64,000 nucleotides of DNA from Synchiropus splendidus (taxonomy: Eukaryota; Chordata; Actinopteri; Syngnathiformes; Callionymidae): positions 140,235 through 204,234 of the forward strand of contig NW_026527086.1 in assembly GCF_027744825.2 (NCBI RefSeq), written 5' to 3'. The position numbers and the translations under genes are program-made. A model generated the notes under the pieces. The model did no database searches. It was not told where the DNA came from and saw only the letters and a program-made list of their open reading frames with translations. Within the stretch, counting starts at the first letter, position 1. Every line of letters starts with the position of its first letter. Of the stretch, positions 23,687 to 37,400 are shown in pieces.

Positions 23687-25566
23687 TATGGCACAATGCA
23701 CAAAAACGCTTTTCAGCCTGAGATAAGGTGGGTTTCGGAACGCCAAACATAAAAGTGTTGATAACTTTGGAAAAACACTTCAGACAGTTTAGATTTGATG
23801 TGCAACTACTAGAAAGACCCTTTCTGCTATAGTGGGAGGTTAAAATTTCATGTTCTGAAGCTTTCCTGAAAAGTTATGGCACAATGCACAAAAACGCTTT
23901 TCAGCCTGAGATAAGGTGGGTTTCGGAACGCCAAACATAAAAGTGTTGATAACTTTGGAAAAACACTTCAGACAGTTTAGATTTGATGTGCAACTACTAG
24001 AAAGACCCTTTCTGCTATAGTGGGAGGTTAAAATTTCATGTTCTGAAGCTTTCCTGAAAAGTTATGGCACAATGCACAAAAACGCTTTTCAGCCTGAGAT
24101 AAGGTGGGTTTCGGAACGCCAAACATAAAAGTGTTGATAACTTTCGAAAAACACTTCAGACAGCTTAGATTTGATGTGCAACTACTAGAAAGACCCTTTC
24201 TGCTATAGTGGGAGGTTAAAATTTCATGTTCTGAAGCTTCCCTGAAAAGTTATGGCACAATGCACAAAAACGCTTTTCAGCCTGAGATAAGGTGGGTTTC
24301 GGAACGCCAAACATAAAAGTGTTGATAACTTTGGAAAAACACTTCAGACAGTTTAGATTTGATGTGCAACTACTAGAAAGACCCTTTCTGCTATAGTGGG
24401 AGGTTAAAATTTCATGTTCTGAAGCTTCCCTGAAAAGTTATGGCACAATGCGTAAAAACGCATTTCAGCCTGAGATAAGGTGGGTTTCGGAACGCCAAAC
24501 ATAAAAGTGTTGATAACTTTGGAAAAACACTTCAGACAGTTTAGATTTGATGTGCAACTACTAGAAAGACCCTTTCTGCTATAGTGGGAGGTTAAAATTT
24601 CATGTTCTGAAGCTTTCCTGAAAAGTTATGGCACAATGCACAAAAACGCTTTTCAGCCTGAGATAAGGTGGGTTTCGGAACGCCAAACATAAAAGTGTTG
24701 ATAACTTTTGAAAAACACTTCAGACAGCTTAGATTTGATGTGCAACTACTAGAAAGACCCTTTCTGCTATAGTGGGAGGTTAAAATTTCATGTTCTGAAG
24801 CTTCCCTGAAAAGTTATGGCACAATGCACAAAAACGCTTTTCAGCCTGAGATAAGGTGGGTTTCGGAACGCCAAACATAAAAGTGTTGATAACTTTGGAA
24901 AAACACTTCAGACAGTTTAGATTTGATGTGCAACTACTAGAAAGACCCTTTCTGCTATAGTGGGAGGTTAAAATTTCATGTTCTGAAGCTTCCCTGAAAA
25001 GTTATGGCACAATGCGTAAAAACGCTTTTCAGCCTGAGATAAGGTGGGTTTCGGAACGCCAAACATAAAAGTGTTGATAACTTTGGAAAAACACTTCAGA
25101 CAGTTTAGATTTGATGTGCAACTACTAGAAAGACCCTTTCTGCTATAGTGGGAGGTTAAAATTTCATGTTCTGAAGCTTTCCTGAAAAGTTATGGCACAA
25201 TGCACAAAAACGCTTTTCAGCCTGAGATAAGGTGGGTTTCGGAACGCCAAACATAAAAGTGTTGATAACTTTTGAAAAACACTTCAGACAGCTTAGATTT
25301 GATGTGCAACTACTAGAAAGACCCTTTCTGCTATAGTGGGAGGTTAAAATTTCATGTTCTGAAGCTTCCCTGAAAAGTTATGGCACAATGCACAAAAACG
25401 CTTTTCAGCCTGAGATAAGGTGGGTTTCGGAACGCCAAACATAAAAGTGTTGATAACTTTCGAAAAACACTTCAGAGAGCTTAGATTTGATGTGCACCTA
25501 CTAGAAAGACCCTTTCTGCTATAGTGGGAGGTTAAAATTTCATGTTCTGAAGCTTCCCTGAAAAGT

Positions 25567-28500
25567 TATGGCACAATGCGTAAAAACGCTTTTCAGCCTG
25601 AGATAAGGTGGGTTTCGGAACGCCAAACATAAAAGTGTTGATAACTTTGGAAAAACACTTCAGACAATTTAGATTTGATGTGCAACTACTAGAAAGACCC
25701 TTTCTGCTATAGTGGGAGGTTAAAATTTCATGTTCTGAAGCTTTCCTGAAAAGTTATGGCACAATGCACAAAAACGCTTTTCAGCCTGAGATAAGGTGGG
25801 TTTCGGAACGCCAAACATAAAAGTGTTGATAACTTTGGAAAAACACTTCAGACAGTTTAGATTTGATGTGCAACTTCTAGAAAGACCCTTTCTGCTATAG
25901 TGGGAGGTTAAAATTTCATGTTCTGAAGCTTCCCTGAAAAGTTATGGCACAATGCACAAAAACGCTTTTCAGCCTGAGATAAGGTGGGTTTCGGAACGCC
26001 AAACATAAAAGTGTTGATAACTTTCGAAAAACACTTCAGAGAGCTTAGATTTGATGTGCACCTACTAGAAAGACCCTTTCTGCTATAGTGGGAGGTTAAA
26101 ATTTCATGTTCTGAAGCTTCCCTGAAAAGTTATGGCACAATGCGTAAAAACGCTTTTCAGCCTGAGATAAGGTGGGTTTCGGAACGCCAAACATAAAAGT
26201 GCTGATAACTTTGGAAAAACACTTCAGACAGTTTAGATTTGATGTGCAACTACTAGAAAGACCCTTTCTGCTATAGTGGGAGGTTAAAATTTCATGTTCT
26301 GAAGCTTTCCTGAAAAGTTATGGCACAATGCACAAAAACGCTTTTCAGCCTGAGATAAGGTGGGTTTCGGAACGCCAAACATAAAAGTGTTGATAACTAT
26401 TGAAAAACACTTCAGACAGCTTAGATTTGATGTGCAACTACTAGAAAGACCCTTTCTGCTATAGTGGGAGGTTAAAATTTCATGTTCTGAAGCTTCCCTG
26501 AAAAGTTATGGCACAATGCACAAAAACGCTTTTCAGCCTGAGATAAGGTGGGTTTCGGAACGCCAAACATAAAAGTGTTGATAACTTTGGAAAAACACTT
26601 CAGACAGTTTAGATTTGATGTGCAACTACTAGAAAGACCCTTTCTGCTATAGTGGGAGGTTAAAATTTCATGTTCTGAAGCTTCCCTGAAAAGTTATGGC
26701 ACAATGCACAAAAACGCTTTTCAGCCTGAGATAAGGTGGGTTTCGGAACGCCAAACATAAAAGTGTTGATAACTTTGGAAAAACACTTCAGACAGTTTAG
26801 ATTTGATGTGCAACTACTAGAAAGACCCTTTCTGCTATAGTGGGAGGTTAAAATTTCATGTTCTGAAGCTTCCCTGAAAAGTTATGGCACAATGCACAAA
26901 AACGCTTTTCAGCCTGAGATAAGGTGGGTTTCGGAACGCCAAACATAAAAGTGTTGATAACTTTCGAAAAACACTTCAGAGAGCTTAGATTTGATGTGCA
27001 CCTACTAGAAAGACCCTTTCTGCTATAGTGGGAGGTTAAAATTTCATGTTCTGAAGCTTTCCTGAAAAGTTATGGCACAATGCACAAAAACGCTTTTCAG
27101 CCTGAGATAAGGTGGGTTTCGGAACGCCAAACATAAAAGTGTTGATAACTTTCGAAAAACACTTCAGAGAGCTTAGATTTGATGTGCACCTACTAGAAAG
27201 ACCCTTTCTGCTATAGTGGGAGGTTAAAATTTCATGTTCTGAAGCTTTCCTGAAAAGTTATGGCACAATGCACAAAAACGCTTTTCAGCCTGAGATAAGG
27301 TGGGTTTCGGAACGCCAAACATAAAAGTGTTGATAACTTTCGAAAAACACTTCAGAGAGCTTAGATTTGATGTGCACCTACTAGAAAGACCCTTTCTGCT
27401 ATAGTGGGAGGTTAAAATTTCATGTTCTGAAGCTTCCCTGAAAAGTTATGGCACAATGCGTAAAAACGCTTTTCAGCCTGAGATAAGGTGGGTTTCGGAA
27501 CGCCAAACATAAAAGTGTTGATAACTTTGGAAAAACACTTCAGACAGCTTAGATTTGATGTGCAACTACTAGAAAGACCCTTTCTGCTATAGTGGGAGGT
27601 TAAAATTTCATGTTCTGAAGCTTCCCTGAAAAGTTATGGCACAATGCACAAAAACGCTTTTCAGCCTGAGATAAGGTGGGTTTCGGAACGCCAAACATAA
27701 AAGTGTTGATAACTTTCGAAAAACACTTCAGACAGCTTAGATTTGATGTGCACCTACTAGAAAGACCCTTTCTGCTATAGTGGGAGGTTAAAATTTCATG
27801 TTCTGAAGCTTCCCTGAAAAGTTATGGCACAATGCGTAAAAACGCTTTTCAGCCTGAGATAAGGTGGGTTTCGGAACGCCAAACATAAAAGTGTTGATAA
27901 CTTTGGAAAAACACTTCAGACAGTTTAGATTTGATGTGCAACTACTAGAAAGACCCTTTCTGCTATAGTGGGAGGTTAAAATTTCATGTTCTGAAGCTTC
28001 CCTGAAAAGTTATGGCACAATGCACAAAAACGCTTTTCAGCCTGAGATAAGGTGGGTTTCGGAACGCCAAACATAAAAGTGTTGATAACTTTTGAAAAAC
28101 ACTTCAGACAGCTTAGATTTGATGTGCAACTACTAGAAAGACCCTTTCTGCTATAGTGGGAGGTTAAAATTTCATGTTCTGAAGCTTCCCTGAAAAGTTA
28201 TGGCACAATGCACAAAAACGCTTTTCAGCCTGAGATAAGGTGGGTTTCGGAACGCCAAACATAAAAGTGTTGATAACTTTGGAAAAACACTTCAGACAGT
28301 TTAGATTTGATGTGCAACTACTAGAAAGACCCTTTCTGCTATAGTGGGAGGTTAAAATTTCATGTTCTGAAGCTTCCCTGAAAAGTTATGGCACAATGCA
28401 CAAAAACGCTTTTCAGCCTGAGATAAGGTGGGTTTCGGAACGCCAAACATAAAAGTGTTGATAACTTTTGAAAAACACTTCAGACAGCTTAGATTTGATG

Positions 28501-30830
28501 TGCAACTACTAGAAAGACCCTTTCTGCTATAGTGGGAGGTTAAAATTTCATGTTCTGAAGCTTCCCTGAAAAGTTATGGCACAATGCACAAAAACGCTTT
28601 TCAGCCTGAGATAAGGTGGGTTTCGGAACGCCAAACATAAAAGTGTTGATAACTTTGGAAAAACACTTCAGACAGTTTAGATTTGATGTGCAACTACTAG
28701 AAAGACCCTTTCTGCTATAGTGGGAGGTTAAAATTTCATGTTCTGAAGCTTCCCTGAAAAGTTATGGCACAATGCACAAAAACGCTTTTCAGCCTGAGAT
28801 AAGGTGGGTTTCGGAACGCCAAACATAAAAGTGTTGATAACTTTGGAAAAACACTTCAGACAGTTTAGATTTGATGTGCAACTACTAGAAAGACCCTTTC
28901 TGCTATAGTGGGAGGTTAAAATTTCATGTTCTGAAGCTTCCCTGAAAAGTTATGGCACAATGCACAAAAACGCTTTTCAGCCTGAGATAAGGTGGGTTTC
29001 GGAACGCCAAACATAAAAGTGTTGATAACTTTCGAAAAACACTTCAGAGAGCTTAGATTTGATGTGCACCTACTAGAAAGACCCTTTCTGCTATAGTGGG
29101 AGGTTAAAATTTCATGTTCTGAAGCTTCCCTGAAAAGTTATGGCACAATGCACAAAAACGCTTTTCAGCCTGAGATAAGGTGGGTTTCGGAACGCCAAAC
29201 ATAAAAGTGTTGATAACTTTCGAAAAACACTTCAGAGAGCTTAGATTTGATGTGCACCTACTAGAAAGACCCTTTCTGCTATAGTGGGAGGTTAAAATTT
29301 CATGTTCTGAAGCTTTCCTGAAAAGTTATGGCACAATGCACAAAAACGCTTTTCAGCCTGAGATAAGGTGGGTTTCGGAACGCCAAACATAAAAGTGTTG
29401 ATAACTTTCGAAAAACACTTCAGAGAGCTTAGATTTGATGTGCACCTACTAGAAAGACCCTTTCTGCTATAGTGGGAGGTTAAAATTTCATGTTCTGAAG
29501 CTTCCCTGAAAAGTTATGGCACAATGCGTAAAAACGCTTTTCAGCCTGAGATAAGGTGGGTTTCGGAACGCCAAACATAAAAGTGTTGATAACTTTGGAA
29601 AAACACTTCAGACAGCTTAGATTTGATGTGCAACTACTAGAAAGACCCTTTCTGCTATAGTGGGAGGTTAAAATTTCATGTTCTGAAGCTTCCCTGAAAA
29701 GTTATGGCACAATGCACAAAAACGCTTTTCAGCCTGAGATAAGGTGGGTTTCGGAACGCCAAACATCAAAGTGTTGATAACTTTCGAAAAACACTTCAGA
29801 CAGCTTAGATTTGATGTGCACCTACTAGAAAGACCCTTTCTGCTATAGCGGGAGGTTAAAATTTCATGTTCTGAAGCTTCCCTGAAAAGTTATGGCACAA
29901 TGCGTAAAAACGCTTTTCAGCCTGAGATAAGGTGGGTTTCGGAACGCCAAACATAAAAGTGTTGATAACTTTGGAAAAACACTTCAGACAGTTTAGATTT
30001 GATGTGCAACTACTAGAAAGACCCTTTCTGCTATAGTGGGAGGTTAAAATTTCATGTTCTGAAGCTTCCCTGAAAAGTTATGGCACAATGCACAAAAACG
30101 CTTTTCAGCCTGAGATAAGGTGGGTTTCGGAACGCCAAACATAAAAGTGTTAATAACTTTGGAAAAACACTTCAGACAGTTTAGATTTGATGTGCAACTA
30201 CTAGAAAGACCCTTTCTGCTATAGTGGGAGGTTAAAATTACATGTTCTGAAGCTTCCCTGAAAAGTTATGGCACAATGCACAAAAACGCTTTTCAGCCTG
30301 AGATAAGGTGGGTTTCGGAACGCCAAACATAAAAGTGTTGATAACTTTCGAAAAACACTTCAGAGAGCTTAGATTTGATGTGCACCTACTAGAAAGACCC
30401 TTTCTGCTATAGTGGGAGGTTAAAATTTCATGTTCTGAAGCTTCCCTGAAAAGTTATGGCACAATGCGTAAAAACGCTTTTCAGCCTGAGATAAGGTGGG
30501 TTTCGGAACGCCAAACATAAAAGTGTTGATAACTTTGGAAAAACACTTCAGACAGTTTAGATTTGATGTGCAACTACTAGAAAGACCCTTTCTGCTATAG
30601 TGGGAGGTTAAAATTTCATGTTCTGAAGCTTTCCTGAAAAGTTATGGCACAATGCACAAAAACGCTTTTCAGCCTGAGATAAGGTGGGTTTCGGAACGCC
30701 AAACATAAAAGTGTTGATAACTTTTGAAAAACACTTCAGACAGCTTAGATTTGATGTGCAACTACTAGAAAGACCCTTTCTGCTATAGTGGGAGGTTAAA
30801 ATTTCATGTTCTGAAGCTTCCCTGAAAAGT
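25567..30830. repeat. 28-monomer block repeated at a 38-monomer offset, copy 2
   Basis: Monomers 137-164 match 99-126. A private G-to-A change at 25667 (cagacaattt) marks the first monomer of this copy. The correspondence stops at about monomer 166, where a type C monomer with aaacaattc replaces the type A monomer expected from copy 1. Confidence 0.8.
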
Positions 30831-32146
30831 TATGGCACAATGCACAAAAACGCTTTTCAGCCTGAGATAAGGTGGGTTTCGGAACGCCAAACATAAAAGT
30901 GTTGATAACTTTGGAAAAACACTTCAGACAGTTTAGATTTGATGTGCAACTACTAGAAAGACCCTTTCTGCTATAGTGGGAGGTTAAAATTTCATGTTCT
31001 GAAGCTTCCCTGAAAAGTTATGGCACAATGCACAAAAACGCTTTTCAGCCTGAGATAAGGTGGGTTTCGGAACGCCAAACATAAAAGTGTTGATAACTTT
31101 CGAAAAACAATTCAGAGAGCTTAGATTTGATGTGCACCTACTAGAAAGACCCTTTCTGCTATAGTGGGAGGTTAAAATTTCATGTTCTGAAGCTTTCCTG
31201 AAAAGTTATGGCACAATGCACAAAAACGCTTTTCAGCCTGAGATAAGGTGGGTTTCGGAACGCCAAACATAAAAGTGTTGATAACTTTGGAAAAACACTT
31301 CAGACAGTTTAGATTTGATGTGCAACTACTAGAAAGACCCTTTCTGCTATAGTGGGAGGTTAAAATTTCATGTTCTGAAGCTTCCCTGAAAAGTTATGGC
31401 ACAATGCACAAAAACGCTTTTCAGCCTGAGATAAGGTGGGTTTCGGAACGCCAAACATAAAAGTGTTGATAACTTTGGAAAAACACTTCAGACAGTTTAG
31501 ATTTGATGTGCAACTACTAGAAAGACCCTTTCTGCTATAGTGGGAGGTTAAAATTTCATGTTCTGAAGCTTCCCTGAAAAGTTATGGCACAATGCACAAA
31601 AACGCTTTTCAGCCTGAGATAAGGTGGGTTTCGGAACGCCAAACATAAAAGTGTTGATAACTTTGGAAAAACACTTCAGACAGTTTAGATTTGATGTGCA
31701 ACTACTAGAAAGACCCTTTCTGCTATAGTGGGAGGTTAAAATTTCATGTTCTGAAGCTTCCCTGAAAAGTTATGGCACAATGCACAAAAACGCTTTTCAG
31801 CCTGAGATAAGGTGGGTTTCGGAACGCCAAACATAAAAGTGTTGATAACTTTCGAAAAACACTTCAGAGAGCTTAGATTTGATGTGCACCTACTAGAAAG
31901 ACCCTTTCTGCTATAGTGGGAGGTTAAAATTTCATGTTCTGAAGCTTCCCTGAAAAGTTATGGGACAATGCGTAAAAACGCTTTTCAGCCTGAGATAAGG
32001 TGGGTTTCGGAACGCCAAACATAAAAGTGTTGATAACTTTGGAAAAACACTTCAGACAGTTTAGATTTGATGTGCAACTACTAGAAAGACCCTTTCTGCT
32101 ATAGTGGGAGGTTAAAATTTCATGTTCTGAAGCTTTCCTGAAAAGT
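30831..32146. repeat. Seven-monomer block repeated at a 25-monomer offset, copy 1
   Basis: Monomers 165-171 have the order A, C with aaacaattc and ctttcc, A, A, A, C, GT-A with tgggac. The same order and markers recur 4,700 bp (25 x 188) downstream at 35531-36846. Confidence 0.78.
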
Positions 32147-33838
32147 TATGGCACAATGCACAAAAACGCTTTTCAGCCTGAGATAAGGTGGGTTTCGGAA
32201 CGCCAAACATAAAAGTGTTGATAACTTTGGAAAAACACTTCAGACAGTTTAGATTTGATGTGCAACTACTAGAAAGACCCTTTCTGCTATAGTGGGAGGT
32301 TAAAATTTCATGTTCTGAAGCTTCCCTGAAAAGTTATGGCACAATGCACAAAAACGCTTTTCAGCCTGAGATAAGGTGGGTTTCGGAACGCCAAACATAA
32401 AAGTGTTGATAACTTTTGAAAAACACTTCAGACAGCTTAGATTTGATGTGCAACTACTAGAAAGACCCTTTCTGCTATAGTGGGAGGTTAAAATTTCATG
32501 TTCTGAAGCTTCCCTGAAAAGTTATGGCACAATGCGTAAAAACGCTTTTCAGCCTGAGATAAGGTGGGTTTCGGAACGCCAAACATAAAAGTGTTGATAA
32601 CTTTGGAAAAACACTTCAGACAGTTTAGATTTGATGTGCAACTACTAGAAAGACCCTTTCTGCTATAGTGGGAGGTTAAAATTTCATGTTCTGAAGCTTT
32701 CCTGAAAAGTTATGGCACAATGCACAAAAACGCTTTTCAGCCTGAGATAAGGTGGGTTTCGGAACGCCAAACATAAAAGTGTTGATAACTTTTGAAAAAC
32801 ACTTCAGACAGCTTAGATTTGATGTGCAACTACTAGAAAGACCCTTTCTGCTATAGTGGGAGGTTAAAATTTCATGTTCTGAAGCTTCCCTGAAAAGTTA
32901 TGGCACAATGCACAAAAACGCTTTTCAGCCTGAGATAAGGTGGGTTTCGGAACGCCAAACATAAAAGTGTTGATAACTTTCGAAAAACACTTCAGAGAGC
33001 TTAGATTTGATGTGCACCTACTAGAAAGACCCTTTCTGCTATAGTGGGAGGTTAAAATTTCATGTTCTGAAGCTTCCCTGAAAAGTTATGGCACAATGCG
33101 TAAAAACGCTTTTCAGCCTGAGATAAGGTGGGTTTCGGAACGCCAAACATAAAAGTGTTGATAACTTTGGAAAAACACTTCAGACAGTTTAGATTTGATG
33201 TGCAACTACTAGAAAGACCCTTTCTGCTATAGTGGGAGGTTAAAATTTCATGTTCTGAAGCTTCCCTGAAAAGTTATGGCACAATGCACAAAAACGCTTT
33301 TCAGCCTGAGATAAGGTGGGTTTCGGAACGCCAAACATAAAAGTGTTGATAACTTTCGAAAAACACTTCAGACAGTTTAGATTTGATGTGCAACTACTAG
33401 AAAGACCCTTTCTGCTATAGTGGGAGGTTAAAATTTCATGTTCTGAAGCTTCCCTGAAAAGTTATGGCACAATGCACAAAAACGCTTTTCAGCCTGAGAT
33501 AAGGTGGGTTTCGGAACGCCAAACATAAAAGTGTTGATAACTTTGGAAAAACACTTCAGACAGTTTAGATTTGATGTGCAACTACTAGAAAGACCCTTTC
33601 TGCTATAGTGGGAGGTTAAAATTTCATGTTCTGAAGCTTCCCTGAAAAGTTATGGCACAATGCACAAAAACGCTTTTCAGCCTGAGATAAGGTGGGTTTC
33701 GGAACGCCAAACATAAAAGTGTTGATAACTTTGGAAAAACACTTCAGACAGTTTAGATTTGATGTGCAACTACTAGAAAGACCCTTTCTGCTATAGTGGG
33801 AGGTTAAAATTTCATGTTCTGAAGCTTCCCTGAAAAGT

Positions 33839-34402
33839 TATGGCACAATGCACAAAAACGCTTTTCAGCCTGAGATAAGGTGGGTTTCGGAACGCCAAAC
33901 ATAAAAGTGTTGATAACTTTCGAAAAACACTTCAGAGAGCTTAGATTTGATGTGCACCTACTAGAAAGACCCTTTCTGCTATAGTGGGAGGTTAAAATTT
34001 CATGTTCTGAAGCTTTCCTGAAAAGTTATGGCACAATGCACAAAAACGCTTTTCAGCCTGAGATAAGGTGGGTTTCGGAACGCCAAACATAAAAGTGTTG
34101 ATAACTTTCGAAAAACACTTCAGAGAGCTTAGATTTGATGTGCACCTACTAGAAAGACCCTTTCTGCTATAGTGGGAGGTTAAAATTTCATGTTCTGAAG
34201 CTTTCCTGAAAAGTTATGGCACAATGCACAAAAACGCTTTTCAGCCTGAGATAAGGTGGGTTTCGGAACGCCAAACATAAAAGTGTTGATAACTTTCGAA
34301 AAACACTTCAGAGAGCTTAGATTTGATGTGCACCTACTAGAAAGACCCTTTCTGCTATAGTGGGAGGTTAAAATTTCATGTTCTGAAGCTTCCCTGAAAA
34401 GT
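33839..34402. repeat. Last run of three consecutive type C monomers
   Basis: Runs of three type C monomers, each followed by a GT-start monomer, begin at 1693, 3761, 7144, 9212, 15603, 19739, 21807, 26883, 28951 and 33839. This is the last run in the window. From 34403 to 64000 type C monomers are single, or paired with a GT-start type C monomer. Confidence 0.8.
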
Positions 34403-37400
34403 TATGGCACAATGCGTAAAAACGCTTTTCAGCCTGAGATAAGGTGGGTTTCGGAACGCCAAACATAAAAGTGTTGATAACTTTGGAAAAACACTTCAGA
34501 CAGCTTAGATTTGATGTGCAACTACTAGAAAGACCCTTTCTGCTATAGTGGGAGGTTAAAATTTCATGTTCTGAAGCTTCCCTGAAAAGTTATGGCACAA
34601 TGCACAAAAACGCTTTTCAGCCTGAGATAAGGTGGGTTTCGGAACGCCAAACATAAAAGTGTTGATAACTTTCGAAAAACACTTCAGACAGCTTAGATTT
34701 GATGTGCACCTACTAGAAAGACCCTTTCTGCTATAGTGGGAGGTTAAAATTTCATGTTCTGAAGCTTCCCTGAAAAGTTATGGCACAATGCGTAAAAACG
34801 CTTTTCAGCCTGAGATAAGGTGGGTTTCGGAACGCCAAACATAAAAGTGTTGATAACTTTGGAAAAACACTTCAGACAGTTTAGATTTGATGTGCAACTA
34901 CTAGAAAGTCCCTTTCTGCTATAGTGGGAGGTTAAAATTTCATGTTCTGAAGCTTCCCTGAAAAGTTATGGCACAATGCACAAAAACGCTTTTCAGCCTG
35001 AGATAAGGTGGATTTCGGAACGCCAAACATAAAAGTGTTAATAACTTTGGAAAAACACTTCAGACAGTTTAGATTTGATGTGCAACTACTAGAAAGACCC
35101 TTTCTGCTATAGTGGGAGGTTAAACTTTCATGTTCTGAAGCTTCCCTGAAAAGTTATGGCACAATGCACAAAAACGCTTTTCAGCCTGAGATAAGGTGGG
35201 TTTCGGAACGCCAAACATAAAAGTGTTGATAACTTTCGAAAAACACTTCAGAGAGCTTAGATTTGATGTGCACCTACTAGAAAGACCCTTTCTGCTATAG
35301 TGGGAGGTTAAAATTTCATGTTCTGAAGCTTCCCTGAAAAGTTATGGCACAATGCGTAAAAACGCTTTTCAGCCTGAGATAAGGTGGGTTTCGGAACGCC
35401 AAACATAAAAGTGTTGATAACTTTTGAAAAACACTTCAGACAGCTTAGATTTGATGTGCAACTACTAGAAAGACCCTTTCTGCTATAGTGGGAGGTTAAA
35501 ATTTCATGTTCTGAAGCTTCCCTGAAAAGTTATGGCACAATGCACAAAAACGCTTTTCAGCCTGAGATAAGGTGGGTTTCGGAACGCCAAACATAAAAGT
35601 GTTGATAACTTTGGAAAAACACTTCAGACAGTTTAGATTTGATGTGCAACTACTAGAAAGACCCTTTCTGCTATAGTGGGAGGTTAAAATTTCATGTTCT
35701 GAAGCTTCCCTGAAAAGTTATGGCACAATGCACAAAAACGCTTTTCAGCCTGAGATAAGGTGGGTTTCGGAACGCCAAACATAAAAGTGTTGATAACTTT
35801 CGAAAAACAATTCAGAGAGCTTAGATTTGATGTGCACCTACTAGAAAGACCCTTTCTGCTATAGTGGGAGGTTAAAATTTCATGTTCTGAAGCTTTCCTC
35901 AAAAGTTATGGCACAATGCACAAAAACGCTTTTCAGCCTGAGATAAGGTGGGTTTCGGAACGCCAAACATAAAAGTGTTGATAACTTTGGAAAAACACTT
36001 CAGACAGTTTAGATTTGATGTGCAACTACTAGAAAGACCCTTTCTGCTATAGTGGGAGGTTAAAATTTCATGTTCTGAAGCTTCCCTGAAAAGTTATGGC
36101 ACAATGCACAAAAACGCTTTTCAGCCTGAGATAAGGTGGGTTTCGGAACGCCAAACATAAAAGTGTTGATAACTTTGGAAAAACACTTCAGACAGTTTAG
36201 ATTTGATGTGCAACTACTAGAAAGACCCTTTCTGCTATAGTGGGAGGTTAAAATTTCATGTTCTGAAGCTTCCCTGAAAAGTTATGGCACAATGCACAAA
36301 AACGCTTTTCAGCCTGAGATAAGGTGGGTTTCGGAACGCCAAACATAAAAGTGTTGATAACTTTGGAAAAACACTTCAGACAGTTTAGATTTGATGTGCA
36401 ACTACTAGAAAGACCCTTTCTGCTATAGTGGGAGGTTAAAATTTCATGTTCTGAAGCTTCCCTGAAAAGTTATGGCACAATGCACAAAAACGCTTTTCAG
36501 CCTGAGATAAGGTGGGTTTTGGAACGCCAAACATAAAAGTGTTGATAACTTTCGAAAAACACTTCAGAGAGCTTAGATTTGATGTGCACCTACTAGAAAG
36601 ACCCTTTCTGCTATAGTGGGAGGTTAAAATTTCATGTTCTGAAGCTTCCCTGAAAAGTTATGGGACAATGCGTAAAAACGCTTTTCAGCCTGAGATAAGG
36701 TGGGTTTCGGAACGCCAAACATAAAAGTGTTGATAACTTTGGAAAAACACTTCAGACAGTTTAGATTTGATGTGCAACTACTAGAAAGACCCTTTCTGCT
36801 ATAGTGGGAGGTTAAAATTTCATGTTCTGAAGCTTTCCTGAAAAGTTATGGCACAATGCACAAAAACGCTTTTCAGCCTGAGATAAGGTGGGTTTCGGAA
36901 CGCCAAACATAAAAGTGTTGATAACTTTGGAAAAACACTTCAGACAGTTTAGATTTGATGTGCAACTACTAGAAAGACCCTTTCTGCTATAGTGGGAGGT
37001 TAAAATTTCATGTTCTGAAGCTTTCCTGAAAAGTTATGGCACAATGCACAAAAACGCTTTTCAGCCTGAGATAAGGTGGGTTTCGGAACGCCAAACATAA
37101 AAGTGTTGATAACTTTGGAAAAACACTTCAGACAGTTTAGATTTGATGTGCAACTACTAGAAAGACCCTTTCTGCTATAGTGGGAGGTTAAAATTTCATG
37201 TTCTGAAGCTTTCCTGAAAAGTTATGGCACAATGCACAAAAACGCTTTTCAGCCTGAGATAAGGTGGGTTTCGGAACGCCAAACATAAAAGTGTTGATAA
37301 CTTTTGAAAAACACTTCAGACAGCTTAGATTTGATGTGCAACTACTAGAAAGACCCTTTCTGCTATAGTGGGAGGTTAAAATTTCATGTTCTGAAGCTTC

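Noticed and set aside
35684..35902. 72-codon reverse-strand open frame
   Set aside because: It is satellite read on the minus strand. It begins at a TTG created by the private G-to-C change at 35900 and ends at a TAA in the usual ttaaaatt stretch. The same frame exists without that start in other monomers. The 188-bp period is not a multiple of three, so no frame stays open from one monomer to the next.
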